Source: Haladaptatus pallidirubidus (lineage in GTDB: Archaea > Halobacteriota > Halobacteria > Halobacteriales > Haladaptataceae). From it: a stretch of DNA of 64,000 bases. A model generated the notes under the pieces. The model searched no databases. It was not told the origin of the DNA and saw only the letters and a program-made list of their open reading frames with translations. This document shows, in pieces, positions 44,159-52,621 of the stretch. The stretch is from positions 2,728,001-2,792,000 of the forward strand of contig NZ_CP085301.1 in the NCBI RefSeq assembly GCF_020700235.1, read 5' to 3'. The translations under genes and the position numbers were made by a program. Position 1 is the first letter of the stretch, and each line of letters starts with the position of its first letter.

Positions 44159-44653
44159 ATGTTGAAGGTTCGGACGTGCGTTTTCTTCCCTATGGACGAG
44201 AATGCCGGAATTTACGCGCAGGAATCGGCCTATTTGGATCGGTTCGTGCAAATCGGGGTGGCGAGCGGTCGCGTTCTGCGCGTCACGTTCCCCCGCGAAG
44301 CTGATGCCGACGCCGAGGAAAATCACGCGGTTCTCGACAGAATCATCGCCTACCTGGAAGGCGTCGAGGACGATTTCGAGGACGTGCAGGTCGCGCTGAC
44401 GCTTCCGACCGACCAGCGGAGCGTCCTCGAAGCGGTGCGAAAAGTTCCTTACGGCGAGCAGGTGAACGTCGAAACCCTGACCCGGATGACCTCCGGACTC
44501 GACCACACCGAGGAGTCGGACTTGGAGTTAGCCCGAACCGCGCTCGATGCGAATCCCGCGCCCCTGCTGGTTCCCGACCACAGGATTCGTGACGGGCCGA
44601 GTGCGGCACCGCCGGACGTGGAGCAGAAACTGCGGTCGCTGGAAGGGTTGTAA
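44159..44653 (+). CDS. MGMT-like (ATL-type) DNA-repair fold protein lacking the acceptor cysteine
   Basis: 164 residues from the ATG at 44159, which the TATA box supports as a leaderless start; an ATG 11 codons later (MDENAGIYAQESAYL) is the alternative. The C-terminal half follows O6-alkylguanine methyltransferase: VLEAVRKVPYGEQVNVETLT (helix-turn-helix Arg loop) and ALDANPAPLLVPDHRI, where active MGMTs have PCHR. The cysteine is therefore Asp. It resembles alkyltransferase-like proteins, which bind damaged guanine and flag it for excision repair. Lower confidence in the biochemical role. Confidence 0.75.
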   Translation: MLKVRTCVFFPMDENAGIYAQESAYLDRFVQIGVASGRVLRVTFPREADADAEENHAVLDRIIAYLEGVEDDFEDVQVALTLPTDQRSVLEAVRKVPYGEQVNVETLTRMTSGLDHTEESDLELARTALDANPAPLLVPDHRIRDGPSAAPPDVEQKLRSLEGL

Positions 44654-44733
44654 TCGGTTTTCTCCGTACCGTTTCGGAATCGCTTGCCAGTGCGGTGGGT
44701 GACTTTTTGATGACTGCGAACGTATCTCCTCCC

Positions 44734-45333
44734 ATGTACGTCCGGGATGCCAAAAACAGAGAGGAGGTCTGGCTGCTCGACAATATCGAAGCGATGGGGT
44801 TGGACGACACCGCCTTCCGCTCCCGTGACTATGTCATCGCCATCGACGAGGATTCGGGAGCGAAGGCCGGATTCGGTCGAATTCGAATCCACAAACCCGA
44901 GGACGCCCCCGAAATCTGCGAGTTGACCAGCATCGGCGTCGTCCCCGCGTGGCGCGAACAGGGCGTCGGCGCGCACGTTATCGAGCGACTCATCGACAAG
45001 GCCGGAGACGACGATTTCGAGGACGTGTACGCCCTCGTCGGCGTTCCCGACTACCTCGCGCAGTTCGGATTCGAGCCCATCGACACCGCTGACCTCCCCA
45101 CGAAACTCCAGGATCGACTTGATTCGAAGCGCGAGCACATCGAACCGGATGCCATCCCGATGGTGCTTTCGGTGGGCGAGTTCGAGATGCCCGACCGTCT
45201 CCGCGAACGGTTTAAAGAGGCGCGGGAGCGGACGGTTTCGGACTCGACGGCGGACGACACCGAAGCGATGGCCGAGGAGTTCGGCATCGACCCAGACGAG
45301 GCGACCTACAAATACGACACCGGTCGTCACTAG
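44734..45333 (+). CDS. GNAT-family N-acetyltransferase
   Basis: 199 residues from the ATG at 44734 (MYVRDAKNREEVWLLDNIEAM). The acetyl-CoA signature is in LTSIGVVPAWREQGVGAHVIERLIDKA (V-x-P-x-x-R-x-x-G-x-G), then FEDVYALVGVPDYLAQFGFEPID. The last ~55 residues (LRERFKEARERTVSDSTADDTEAMAEEF) are a haloarchaeal extension. Substrate unknown, with argA-like and protein N-acetyltransferases both possible. It is downstream of the MGMT-like gene by 80 nt on the same strand. Confidence 0.85.
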   Translation: MYVRDAKNREEVWLLDNIEAMGLDDTAFRSRDYVIAIDEDSGAKAGFGRIRIHKPEDAPEICELTSIGVVPAWREQGVGAHVIERLIDKAGDDDFEDVYALVGVPDYLAQFGFEPIDTADLPTKLQDRLDSKREHIEPDAIPMVLSVGEFEMPDRLRERFKEARERTVSDSTADDTEAMAEEFGIDPDEATYKYDTGRH

Positions 45334-45500
45334 GTCGGTGATTCAGCGTTTTTCCGGAACGGTAGTCGCGCCATCGGTGACTGATTCTCTTATTTTGGCT
45401 CCCGTATTGTTGTCGGAATAGCTAGTCACGCCATCGCGACCGTTCCGATGGTTCGACAGCCAGTAGAAACCCGAACAACTAGATGAAACCCGTTCCCAGA

Positions 45501-46448
45501 CTATTCCCAGAGGTGGTACAAATCGTCCCGCGGCGGTTCCGAAATCGTTTCATCGTCCAACAGGAGTTCGCCATCCCCCGCGACAACGCGACCAACCTCG
45601 TTCGCCGAAATTCCCGCTTCACGAAGGTTCGAAAGCACGCCGTCGACTGTTTCTTCCGGAACCGCGGCGAGTAGCGCTCCCGACCCGAAAATCCGCAGTG
45701 GGTCGACGCCCATCGTTTCGCAGAATTTCCGGGTTACGTCCCGAACCGGCACGTCCTCACGCAGAACGTCCAGACGAACGCCGGAGGCGTCGGCCATCTC
45801 CAGCAGTCCGGTGACCACCCCACCCTCGGTCGGGTCGTGCATGGCCGTGGCGTATTCACGGCAAATCCGGGCGTCTTCGACCACGCTGATTTCCTCGAAA
45901 AAGGATTCGCCCCGTTCAGCATTCGGGCCGACCTCGTCGCTGAAATCGGTGGCGAGGATGGCGGTTCCCTCGATTCCGGCTCCTTTGGTCAGAATCAGTC
46001 TGTCGCCCGGTTCCGCCCCACCGGTCGGAACGAACTCGTCGGTGAGTCCCATGCAGGTCATGGTGACCATCGGGCGCGAGAGGTCGGGTGCGTATTCGGA
46101 GTGGCCGCCGACGATGGCGACACCCAACTCGCGGGCCGAATCGTCTATCTGCCGGGTCACCACGTCCAGCGTTTCGGGGTCGTCGTCCGGCAAGAACACG
46201 ACGTTCGTCAACCAGCGCGGGTCTGCCCCGGAGGCGGCCACGTCGTTGCACGCGACGTTGACGGCCAAGGTTCCGAGTCGTTCGCGGGCCAAGGAAAGCG
46301 GGTCGGAACTGACGACGAGGGATTGGTCGCCGACCCGTATTGCCGCGGCGTCCTCGCCGTACCCCGGCCCGACCTGCACGTCGTCGTCTCGCGCACCCGT
46401 GCGCGAGACGACCAGCGCAAGGTCGTCGGGGTCGAGTTTGCCTATCAT
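45501..46448 (-). CDS. AIR-synthase-family (HypE/PurM/ThiL-like) ATP-dependent enzyme
   Basis: 315 residues from the ATG at 46448 ([19 protein letters not shown]). The superfamily pattern is visible: [60 protein letters not shown] and [22 protein letters not shown], the last as in HypE and hydrogenase maturation proteins. No hydrogenase is nearby, so the substrate is open: candidates are a purine, thiamine phosphate or a thiocarboxylate. Divergent from the thermosome gene with about 150 nt between. Confidence 0.82.
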   Translation of the reverse strand: MIGKLDPDDLALVVSRTGARDDDVQVGPGYGEDAAAIRVGDQSLVVSSDPLSLARERLGTLAVNVACNDVAASGADPRWLTNVVFLPDDDPETLDVVTRQIDDSARELGVAIVGGHSEYAPDLSRPMVTMTCMGLTDEFVPTGGAEPGDRLILTKGAGIEGTAILATDFSDEVGPNAERGESFFEEISVVEDARICREYATAMHDPTEGGVVTGLLEMADASGVRLDVLREDVPVRDVTRKFCETMGVDPLRIFGSGALLAAVPEETVDGVLSNLREAGISANEVGRVVAGDGELLLDDETISEPPRDDLYHLWE

Positions 46449-46597
46449 CGCCCGGAAATTCTCGCGGCGGGGGGATGTGCGTTTCGCCACGAGAACCCGA
46501 CCGGGTCGGACTCGACTGGACGAGGTTCGGTTGCCTGCCCGACTTTCCGCCGGGATAGTTCTTTTGTGGATGCCCTCGTACCTCGGTCGGGGGTACC

Positions 46598-48238
46598 ATG
46601 GCAGATAGAATGCAAACGGGTCCGGTTTTAATACTCGGAGAGGACGCACAACGAACCAGCGGGCGGGACGCCCGAGAGATGAACGTCACGGCGGCGAAAG
46701 CGGTCGCCGAGGCTATCCGAACCACGCTCGGCCCGCGAGGGATGGACAAGATGCTCGTCGATTCGATGGGCGACGTGGTCATCACGAACGACGGCGTCAC
46801 CATCCTCAAAGAGATGGATATCGAGCATCCGGCGGCGACGATGGTGGTCGAAGTCGCGGAAACGCAGGAGGACGAAACCGGCGACGGAACGACCTCCGCG
46901 GTCATCCTCGCTGGCGAACTGTTGAAACGCGCCGAAGACCTACTCGAGCAAGGCGTCCATCCAACGGTCGTCGCGCGCGGCTACCGACTGGCCAGCGAGG
47001 AGGCATGGAACGTCCTCGAATCGAAATCCTATCCGGTCGAGGAGGCGGGATTGCTGACCGAAATCGCACAAACCGCGATGACCGGAAAGGGGGCGGAAGC
47101 CGCGAAGGAGGCGCTTTCGGAACTCGTCGTCACGGCGGTGCGAGCGGTTAAGGACGAAGAGGAAATCGACCTGTCGAACGTCACCGTGGAGGCGGTCGTC
47201 GGGGGCGGAATTTCGGACTCCGAACTGGTGGAGGGCGTCGTCGTGGACAAAGAGCGCGCGGACGACAACATGCCGTGGCAGGTCGAGGACGCGAACATCG
47301 CGCTCATCGACACGCCGATAGAGGTGCGCGAAACGGAGACGGACACCTCGGTCAGCGTCACCGACCCCGACCAACTGACGACGTTCGTCGAACGCGAGGA
47401 AACGCAACTCCGCGAGATGGTCGAGAGAATTACGGACAGCGGCGCGAACGTCGTCTTCTGCCAGAAAGGTATCGACGATATGGCCCAGCACTTGCTCGCC
47501 GAAAGGGGCATCCTCGCCGTCCGTAGGACGAAGGCGAGCGACATGAAACACCTCGCCCGCGCGACGGGCGGGAGAGTCGCCTCCAGTTTGGACGACATCG
47601 ACCCGACGGATCTCGGCGAGGCGGGAATCGTCGGGGAACGCGACGTGGCGGGTGACACCATGATTTTCGTGGAAGAGTGTGACAACCCGAAAAGCGTCAC
47701 CCTGCTACTCCGCGGCGGAACCGAGCACGTCGTGGAGGAAGTCGAGCGGGCGGTTCACGACGGTCTCGGCGTGGTTCGGGTAACCTTACTGGACGGGCAG
47801 GTGCTTCCGGGCGGCGGTGCGCCCGAAACGGCGTTGGCCCTCGCTATCCGCGATTACGCCGACAGCGTTGGCGGTCGGGAACAACTCGCCGTCGAGGCCT
47901 TCGCCGACGCGATGGAAGCCATCCCGCGAACGCTCGCGGAGAACGCGGGTGTCGGGCCAATCGACGCCCTGACCGACCTTCGGAGCCAGCACGACGCCGA
48001 GGAGGAGAACGCGGGGCTCGACGCCGAAACCGGCGAGGTGACCGACATGCTCGACGCGGGCGTTGTCGAACCCCTCCGCGTGAAAACCCAAGCCATCCAG
48101 AGCGCGACGGACGCCGCGGAACTCCTGCTTCGAATAGATGACGTGATTTCGGCGGGTGACCTCGGCAAGAGCGGCGGCGATGAGGAACCCGGAATGGGAG
48201 ATATGGGTGGAATGGGAGGTATGGGCGGCCCGATGTAG
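46598..48238 (+). CDS. ths: Thermosome (group II chaperonin) subunit
   Basis: 546 residues with the CCT/thermosome fold. ATP-binding motifs: [26 protein letters not shown] and [20 protein letters not shown]. The equatorial domain resumes with [42 protein letters not shown] glycine-methionine tail ([16 protein letters not shown]) ends it, as in many type II chaperonins. It forms a double ring that folds proteins. Probably heat-regulated, but no operator was found. The TATA-like element is GTTCTTTTGTGG at 46557-46568. Confidence 0.96.
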   Translation: MADRMQTGPVLILGEDAQRTSGRDAREMNVTAAKAVAEAIRTTLGPRGMDKMLVDSMGDVVITNDGVTILKEMDIEHPAATMVVEVAETQEDETGDGTTSAVILAGELLKRAEDLLEQGVHPTVVARGYRLASEEAWNVLESKSYPVEEAGLLTEIAQTAMTGKGAEAAKEALSELVVTAVRAVKDEEEIDLSNVTVEAVVGGGISDSELVEGVVVDKERADDNMPWQVEDANIALIDTPIEVRETETDTSVSVTDPDQLTTFVEREETQLREMVERITDSGANVVFCQKGIDDMAQHLLAERGILAVRRTKASDMKHLARATGGRVASSLDDIDPTDLGEAGIVGERDVAGDTMIFVEECDNPKSVTLLLRGGTEHVVEEVERAVHDGLGVVRVTLLDGQVLPGGGAPETALALAIRDYADSVGGREQLAVEAFADAMEAIPRTLAENAGVGPIDALTDLRSQHDAEEENAGLDAETGEVTDMLDAGVVEPLRVKTQAIQSATDAAELLLRIDDVISAGDLGKSGGDEEPGMGDMGGMGGMGGPM

Positions 48239-48300
48239 AATGAAAGGAGGTTCTCTGTAGCCTACAGAAAATATTCATCGGCAGAATTTGATTTTGAGGT

Positions 48301-48768
48301 ATGAAACGCCGTGCCCTCCTCGCCGCGACCGCTCTGACGCTCTCCGAAGGTTGTCTTACCTCCCTCACCAGTACGCCGAACGGGTCTCGACCCGTCGCCG
48401 ACCGCAAGTTTACCATTTACGAGTTGGACAGCGACGCTTCCGAGAGGTCGCCCGGACCGACCGAGAAGCCAACCGTTTCGTTCGGGTTGGCATCGAAGCA
48501 GGTCATCGTTCTCGGGTCGCTCTACGTCGGGTTGAGTCAGTGTAACAAGGCCGAACTGAAGGATGTCTCCTGCGACGCCGATTCGGAGACGCTCACCGTG
48601 CGGGTCGGAAATGGCGACAAATCCCACTCCGGAAACAGTTGTACCGCCGACGAGAGTGCCGACGCATACCGATTGGTGGTCACGATGAAAGAGCAACTAC
48701 CAAAAACGGTTCGCGTCGAGCAAGTTGGCGACCCGTCCGCGAAATCGGTGACGGTTCAGCGGTCCTAG
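48301..48768 (+). CDS. Small secreted lipoprotein, unknown function
   Basis: 155 residues. Starts MKRRALLAATALTLSEGC with Arg pair and lipobox (SEGC, Cys18). The mature part is all-beta with two further cysteines and Cys-rich stretches (SQCNKAELKDVSCDADSETLTVRVGNGD, NSCTADES), which could form disulphides. Similar to small haloarchaeal lipoproteins of unknown function. It is convergent with rbcL, with which it shares a hairpin terminator. Confidence 0.75.
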   Translation: MKRRALLAATALTLSEGCLTSLTSTPNGSRPVADRKFTIYELDSDASERSPGPTEKPTVSFGLASKQVIVLGSLYVGLSQCNKAELKDVSCDADSETLTVRVGNGDKSHSGNSCTADESADAYRLVVTMKEQLPKTVRVEQVGDPSAKSVTVQRS

Positions 48769-48780
48769 TCGCTGTTTTCG

Positions 48781-48807
48781 GAGCAAAACCGCGTCGCGGT
48801 TTTGCTC
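48781..48807. terminator. Bidirectional hairpin terminator between lipoprotein gene and rbcL
   Basis: GAGCAAAACCGCG (48781-48793), one T, then its exact complement CGCGGTTTTGCTC (48795-48807): a 13-bp stem. The right arm overlaps the rbcL stop codon by two bases. The arms carry a TTTT run in both directions, so it could terminate both convergent genes. Confidence 0.65.
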
Positions 48808-50074
48808 ACCGCGGCGTCTCGGTTCCCCACTTGTCGAGCGCAGTTTGCAGTTCGGGGTGGTCGTCCGCGTACTCCTCGATTGGCGTGCCAGCCACCGAGG
48901 CATCGACTGCTTGCCGGAGCGCCGCCGCACCCGCGCGGGTGCCGTCCGGGTGGCCGTGGACGCCACCGCCCGCTTGAATGGCGATGTTCGTTCCTTCGCG
49001 CTCGATGAGTTCGGGGACGAGTCCGGGATGGAGACCGCCGGAGGCGACGGGCAGCACGTCAGTCATGCCGTACAGGTCGGAGTAGAGCCACTCGTTGATA
49101 CCCACCGTGTCCTCGTTCGCGAGTTTGCCGAGATCTGCGGTTCCGGTGTGGAGTTGGTCGGTGCCGCAGAGGCGGGTGACTTGCGCCAGGACGCGCATCG
49201 AGACGCCGTGGTCTTCGAGTCGGTCGAAGGCGGCGTGCATCGCGCGATGGGCGTGGATGGCGAGGCCGAGTTCCTCACAGCGCTCTCGCACCGCCTGCAC
49301 CGCGGCCCACCCGGTCGTGACCACGTCAACCATGACGTACTCACAGCCCTGTTCTGCCACCACGTCGGCGCGTTCGAGCATGGTGTTGGCGTCGGCGGTG
49401 ATGTTGATGAGGTAGCTCTTTTTCTCGCCCGTCTCGTCCTGTGCGTCGTCGCGGTAGGAGAGGCTCTCCGTGAGGCGGTCGTGGAAGGGGTTGAACGCTT
49501 GGTCGGTCAAATTCTCGTCGTCCTTGAGGAGGTCGAGACCACCCAGCCACGCCTCGTAGCCGATTTTCGCGTGCTGGTCGGTCGAGAGGCCGACCTTCGG
49601 TTTCGGCACCGTCGCCGTAATCGGGCGGTCGCCCGCGTCGAAAATCTCGTTTCGAACGTCGCTTCCGAACTGCGGACCGGGGAAGGAAGTCGTGAGCGAT
49701 TCCGGCCACTCACAGTCGAGGAGGCGAATGTGGTCGACCGCTTTCATGCCCATGATGTTGCCCGCGATGCACGAGAGCACCTGCGCCATGTTGCCGTCCT
49801 CGAACAGCTCGTCGGGGTAGGCGACCCGAATCGTGTTGCCGTCGATGTCGAACGTCGTGGCGCTCAGGTCGGTGATGCCGCCTTCGACCTGTAGCTCCGC
49901 CCACGTGCCGTTGGAACTCTCGCTGGCGACGCGCGACGCCGCAGCCTCCATGTCCATGTCTGCCGCGGGGTCGATGTGGAAGGTGCAGACGAGTTCAGAG
50001 TCAGCGGGCGTGTAGTCTAAATTCAGGAAGTCTTCGTACGTGATTCCCGGCATAACCTGATGGTTCATCGTCAT
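48806..50074 (-). CDS. rbcL: Ribulose-1,5-bisphosphate carboxylase, type III
   Basis: 422 residues, shorter than plant-type RuBisCO. The start could be the ATG at 50074 or 50068. Active-site residues are visible: KPKVGLS, the carbamylated lysine in GLDLLKDDENL (Lys, Asp and Glu ligate Mg), and HRAMHAAF and VASGGLHPGLV for the C-terminal barrel. In haloarchaea type III enzymes serve the AMP/nucleoside salvage pathway, turning ribulose-1,5-bisphosphate plus CO2 into two 3-phosphoglycerates. AMP phosphorylase and R15P isomerase are not in this window. Confidence 0.95.
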   Translation of the reverse strand: MTMNHQVMPGITYEDFLNLDYTPADSELVCTFHIDPAADMDMEAAASRVASESSNGTWAELQVEGGITDLSATTFDIDGNTIRVAYPDELFEDGNMAQVLSCIAGNIMGMKAVDHIRLLDCEWPESLTTSFPGPQFGSDVRNEIFDAGDRPITATVPKPKVGLSTDQHAKIGYEAWLGGLDLLKDDENLTDQAFNPFHDRLTESLSYRDDAQDETGEKKSYLINITADANTMLERADVVAEQGCEYVMVDVVTTGWAAVQAVRERCEELGLAIHAHRAMHAAFDRLEDHGVSMRVLAQVTRLCGTDQLHTGTADLGKLANEDTVGINEWLYSDLYGMTDVLPVASGGLHPGLVPELIEREGTNIAIQAGGGVHGHPDGTRAGAAALRQAVDASVAGTPIEEYADDHPELQTALDKWGTETPR

Positions 50075-50200
50075 CGGTTAAAAAACCGACCGCCGATTTC
50101 AGCTGGAAAGAGGCTGCGAACCATAGCACCATGCATTGTTTTTATTGTAATTCGACTGCGCGAACCTCTGTCGGGCGAAAATGAGCAGACACCGAGACCT

Positions 50201-50377
50201 CTACCAGAGCGTTCGTCCGGCGTCGTCCACGCGCCCGACCCAGAGCAGGTGCGTGAACGGGACGAACGCGAGGAGGTCGCCGTCCTCGTCGAACAGTCTG
50301 ACGCCGACTTCTTCGATTTCGTAGTCGTCGCACTCTATCTGTTCGCCGTCGGAAATCTGTGCTTTGAACGTCGTCAT
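50201..50377 (-). CDS. Small conserved haloarchaeal protein
   Basis: 58 residues from the ATG at 50377 (MTTFKAQISDGEQIECDDYE). A compact beta pattern with VGVRLFDEDGDLLAFVPFTHLLWVG and a Cys near the middle; similar small proteins occur across haloarchaea (my recall). It is 126 nt from rbcL and 74 nt from the divergent gamma-carbonic-anhydrase-like gene. I cannot name a function. Confidence 0.6.
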   Translation of the reverse strand: MTTFKAQISDGEQIECDDYEIEEVGVRLFDEDGDLLAFVPFTHLLWVGRVDDAGRTLW

Positions 50378-50451
50378 GGAGACAGACACGACGTTCGGTC
50401 AGTAAAAGCTACCCCCGGTAGAGCTTTGCCGGAGAACGTCGTGTCGGATTT

Positions 50452-50964
50452 ATGGCTCGAATCTACGGGTTCGAAGGGACGGAGCCGTCGATACACGAGG
50501 ATGCCCACGTTAGTCGGGAGACGACGTTGGTGGGGAATGTAAAAATCGACGCCGACGCGAGCGTCTGGCCCGGTGTGGTTTGCAGGGGGGACGTGTCGCC
50601 GGTTCGAATCGGTCGAAAGTCGCACGTCGGGGATAACGCCGTTCTCCACGCCTCAATCGTCGGCGAACGAGTGATGGTCGGTCACGGCGCGGTGCTGAAC
50701 GACGCGGAAGTCGAAGATGGTGCACTCGTCGGCTTCAATACGACGATAAACAGCGACGTGCGAGTCGGCGAACGGAGCATCGTCGCAGCGGGAACCGTGA
50801 CGCCCGAAGCGTTCGAAATTCCGCCCGAGTCGTTCGTCCGGGGGGTTCCGGCGCAGGTAACGCCGCTTTCCGAGACGGCTATCGACCCAGAGGAAATCTT
50901 CGAGACGTACTCCTCGGGGGCGTACACCGACCTCGTGGAGCGACACGAGGAACTGTTCGAATGA
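50452..50964 (+). CDS. Gamma-carbonic-anhydrase-like hexapeptide-repeat protein
   Basis: 170 residues, a left-handed beta-helix with isoleucine-patch hexads (ASVWPGVVCRGDVSPVRIGRKSHVG and so on). The family's zinc ligands are three His. Here His66 (DNAVLHAS) and His78 (VGHGAVLN) are kept, but the third, five residues later, is Asn83. That could weaken or change metal binding. The gene is next to RuBisCO across the small gene; CO2 supply would be a tempting role (inference) but the altered site argues caution. Confidence 0.8.
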   Translation: MARIYGFEGTEPSIHEDAHVSRETTLVGNVKIDADASVWPGVVCRGDVSPVRIGRKSHVGDNAVLHASIVGERVMVGHGAVLNDAEVEDGALVGFNTTINSDVRVGERSIVAAGTVTPEAFEIPPESFVRGVPAQVTPLSETAIDPEEIFETYSSGAYTDLVERHEELFE

Positions 50965-51109
50965 GTCCTTTCGGAGGGGACGAAAGCAAGTTGTTGCACT
51001 CCGGCGATTTCTTCTGTTCGGGAGTCAAATTCGGATAAAAGAACTTGCGAATGCAACCCATGCTGTGAACTGGTTGTCTACGCAGTCACTATGTAGGCAA
51101 ACGAAACCA

Positions 51110-52612
51110 ATGAACGACACCATGGGAGCCACATCAGAGCGGAACGAGAGCGCATCCTCGACCGCGCACGCGTTCGAAAATCGGGAACTAGTGTTAGTGT
51201 CGAACCGGGAGCCATACACGCACGAACGAGACGATGGGGAGATTCAGGTCGTCCGACCGGCGGGTGGACTCACGTCCGCCCTAGATCCGATGATGGCGAG
51301 TATCGGTGGAACGTGGGTAGCGTGGGGAAGCGGTGACGGGGACGGTGACGTTACCGACGAAGACGACTGCGTTCGCGTGCCGCCCGAGTCGCCGTCCTAC
51401 GATTTGAAGCGTGTCTTCCTCAGCGACGAACAGGTGACTAACTACTACTACGGCTACAGCAACAAAGTGCTCTGGCCCCTGTGTCACTCGGACACTTCCA
51501 AGATGACGCCGAACGCGACGTACTGGCGGCATTATCAGGATACCAACTGGCAGTTTGCGGACGCGATTTTAGAGCAGGTTGACCCGGAGAAGGCGGTCAT
51601 CTGGTTTCAGGATTATCACTTCGCGCTTGCACCGAGGTACGTGCGCGAGCAGGCACCGGATACGTTCTGTATGCAATTTTGGCACATTCCATGGCCGTCG
51701 TGGGAAGTGCTCCACACGTGTCCGCAGTACCGCGAACTGCTCGACGGACTGTTGGCGAACGACCTGCTCGGCTTCCACACCGAACGCTACTGTGAGAACT
51801 TCCTCGAGTGCGTCTCGCACGCACTCGACGCTGACATCGACCGGGAACGCGGCCACATTCACTACGATGGGCGAACGATTCGCGTCGCGGCGTTCCCCCT
51901 CGGCATCGATGCCGAGGAGCGACGAACTCTCGCCGCCTCCGACGAGGCGGACGAAGAGTGGGCGTCACTGCGCGAACAGTACCACCTCCCCGACGACGGA
52001 CTACTGGCCGTCGGCGTCGATAGACTCGACTACACGAAGGGCATCGAACAGCGACTCGACGCGCTCGAACATCTCTGGGAGTGGTATCCCGAATACCGCG
52101 AGAAGCTGACGTTCGTCCAGAAGGCGAGCGAAAGCCGGGGGGAAATCGAGGAGTACCAGCAACTACAGCAGAACGTCGAGGCGGAGATAGCGCGAATCAA
52201 CGACCGCTTCGGAACCGACGATTGGACGCCGATCGTCTACATCGACGACCACCTCTCGCTGGCGGCGCTGGCGGCCCTCTACCGAGAAGGGGACATCTGC
52301 CTCGTCAGTTCGCTTCGGGACGGCATGAACCTCGTGGCGAAGGAATTCGTCGCCTCGCAGGTGGACGACCCCGGTGTGTTGGTTCTTAGCGAACTCGTCG
52401 GCGCGCACGAAGAACTCGGAGATATCGCGCTGACGGTGCATCCGAACGACACCGAGGCGTTCGCGGCCACCATCGAAAAAGCGGGAGAGATGCAACCGAC
52501 GGAGCGGTCGAACAGAATGTCTCGTCTGCAAGAGCAGGTCGAAGCGAACGATATCGGGCAGTGGAAACGGAACGTGCTAGGGGAAGCGAGCGTACTTCTG
52601 GAACAGCGGTAA
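51110..52612 (+). CDS. otsA: Alpha,alpha-trehalose-phosphate synthase (UDP/ADP-glucose)
   Basis: About 500 residues from the ATG at 51110; a GTG at 51065 and an ATG at 51122 are alternatives, and GGATAAAAG at 51026 would place a leaderless start near 51065. GT20 fold: LVLVSNREPYTHERDDGEIQVVRPAGGLTSALDPMM (N-terminal sugar-phosphate loop), VWFQDYHFALAP, FHTERYCENFL, VDRLDYTKGIEQRLDAL and SSLRDGMNLVAKEFVA. It makes trehalose-6-phosphate for osmotic or stress protection. No adjacent OtsB, though a HAD phosphatase lies at 56.2 kb. Confidence 0.93.
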   Translation: MNDTMGATSERNESASSTAHAFENRELVLVSNREPYTHERDDGEIQVVRPAGGLTSALDPMMASIGGTWVAWGSGDGDGDVTDEDDCVRVPPESPSYDLKRVFLSDEQVTNYYYGYSNKVLWPLCHSDTSKMTPNATYWRHYQDTNWQFADAILEQVDPEKAVIWFQDYHFALAPRYVREQAPDTFCMQFWHIPWPSWEVLHTCPQYRELLDGLLANDLLGFHTERYCENFLECVSHALDADIDRERGHIHYDGRTIRVAAFPLGIDAEERRTLAASDEADEEWASLREQYHLPDDGLLAVGVDRLDYTKGIEQRLDALEHLWEWYPEYREKLTFVQKASESRGEIEEYQQLQQNVEAEIARINDRFGTDDWTPIVYIDDHLSLAALAALYREGDICLVSSLRDGMNLVAKEFVASQVDDPGVLVLSELVGAHEELGDIALTVHPNDTEAFAATIEKAGEMQPTERSNRMSRLQEQVEANDIGQWKRNVLGEASVLLEQR

Positions 52613-52621
52613 GACGATTCG

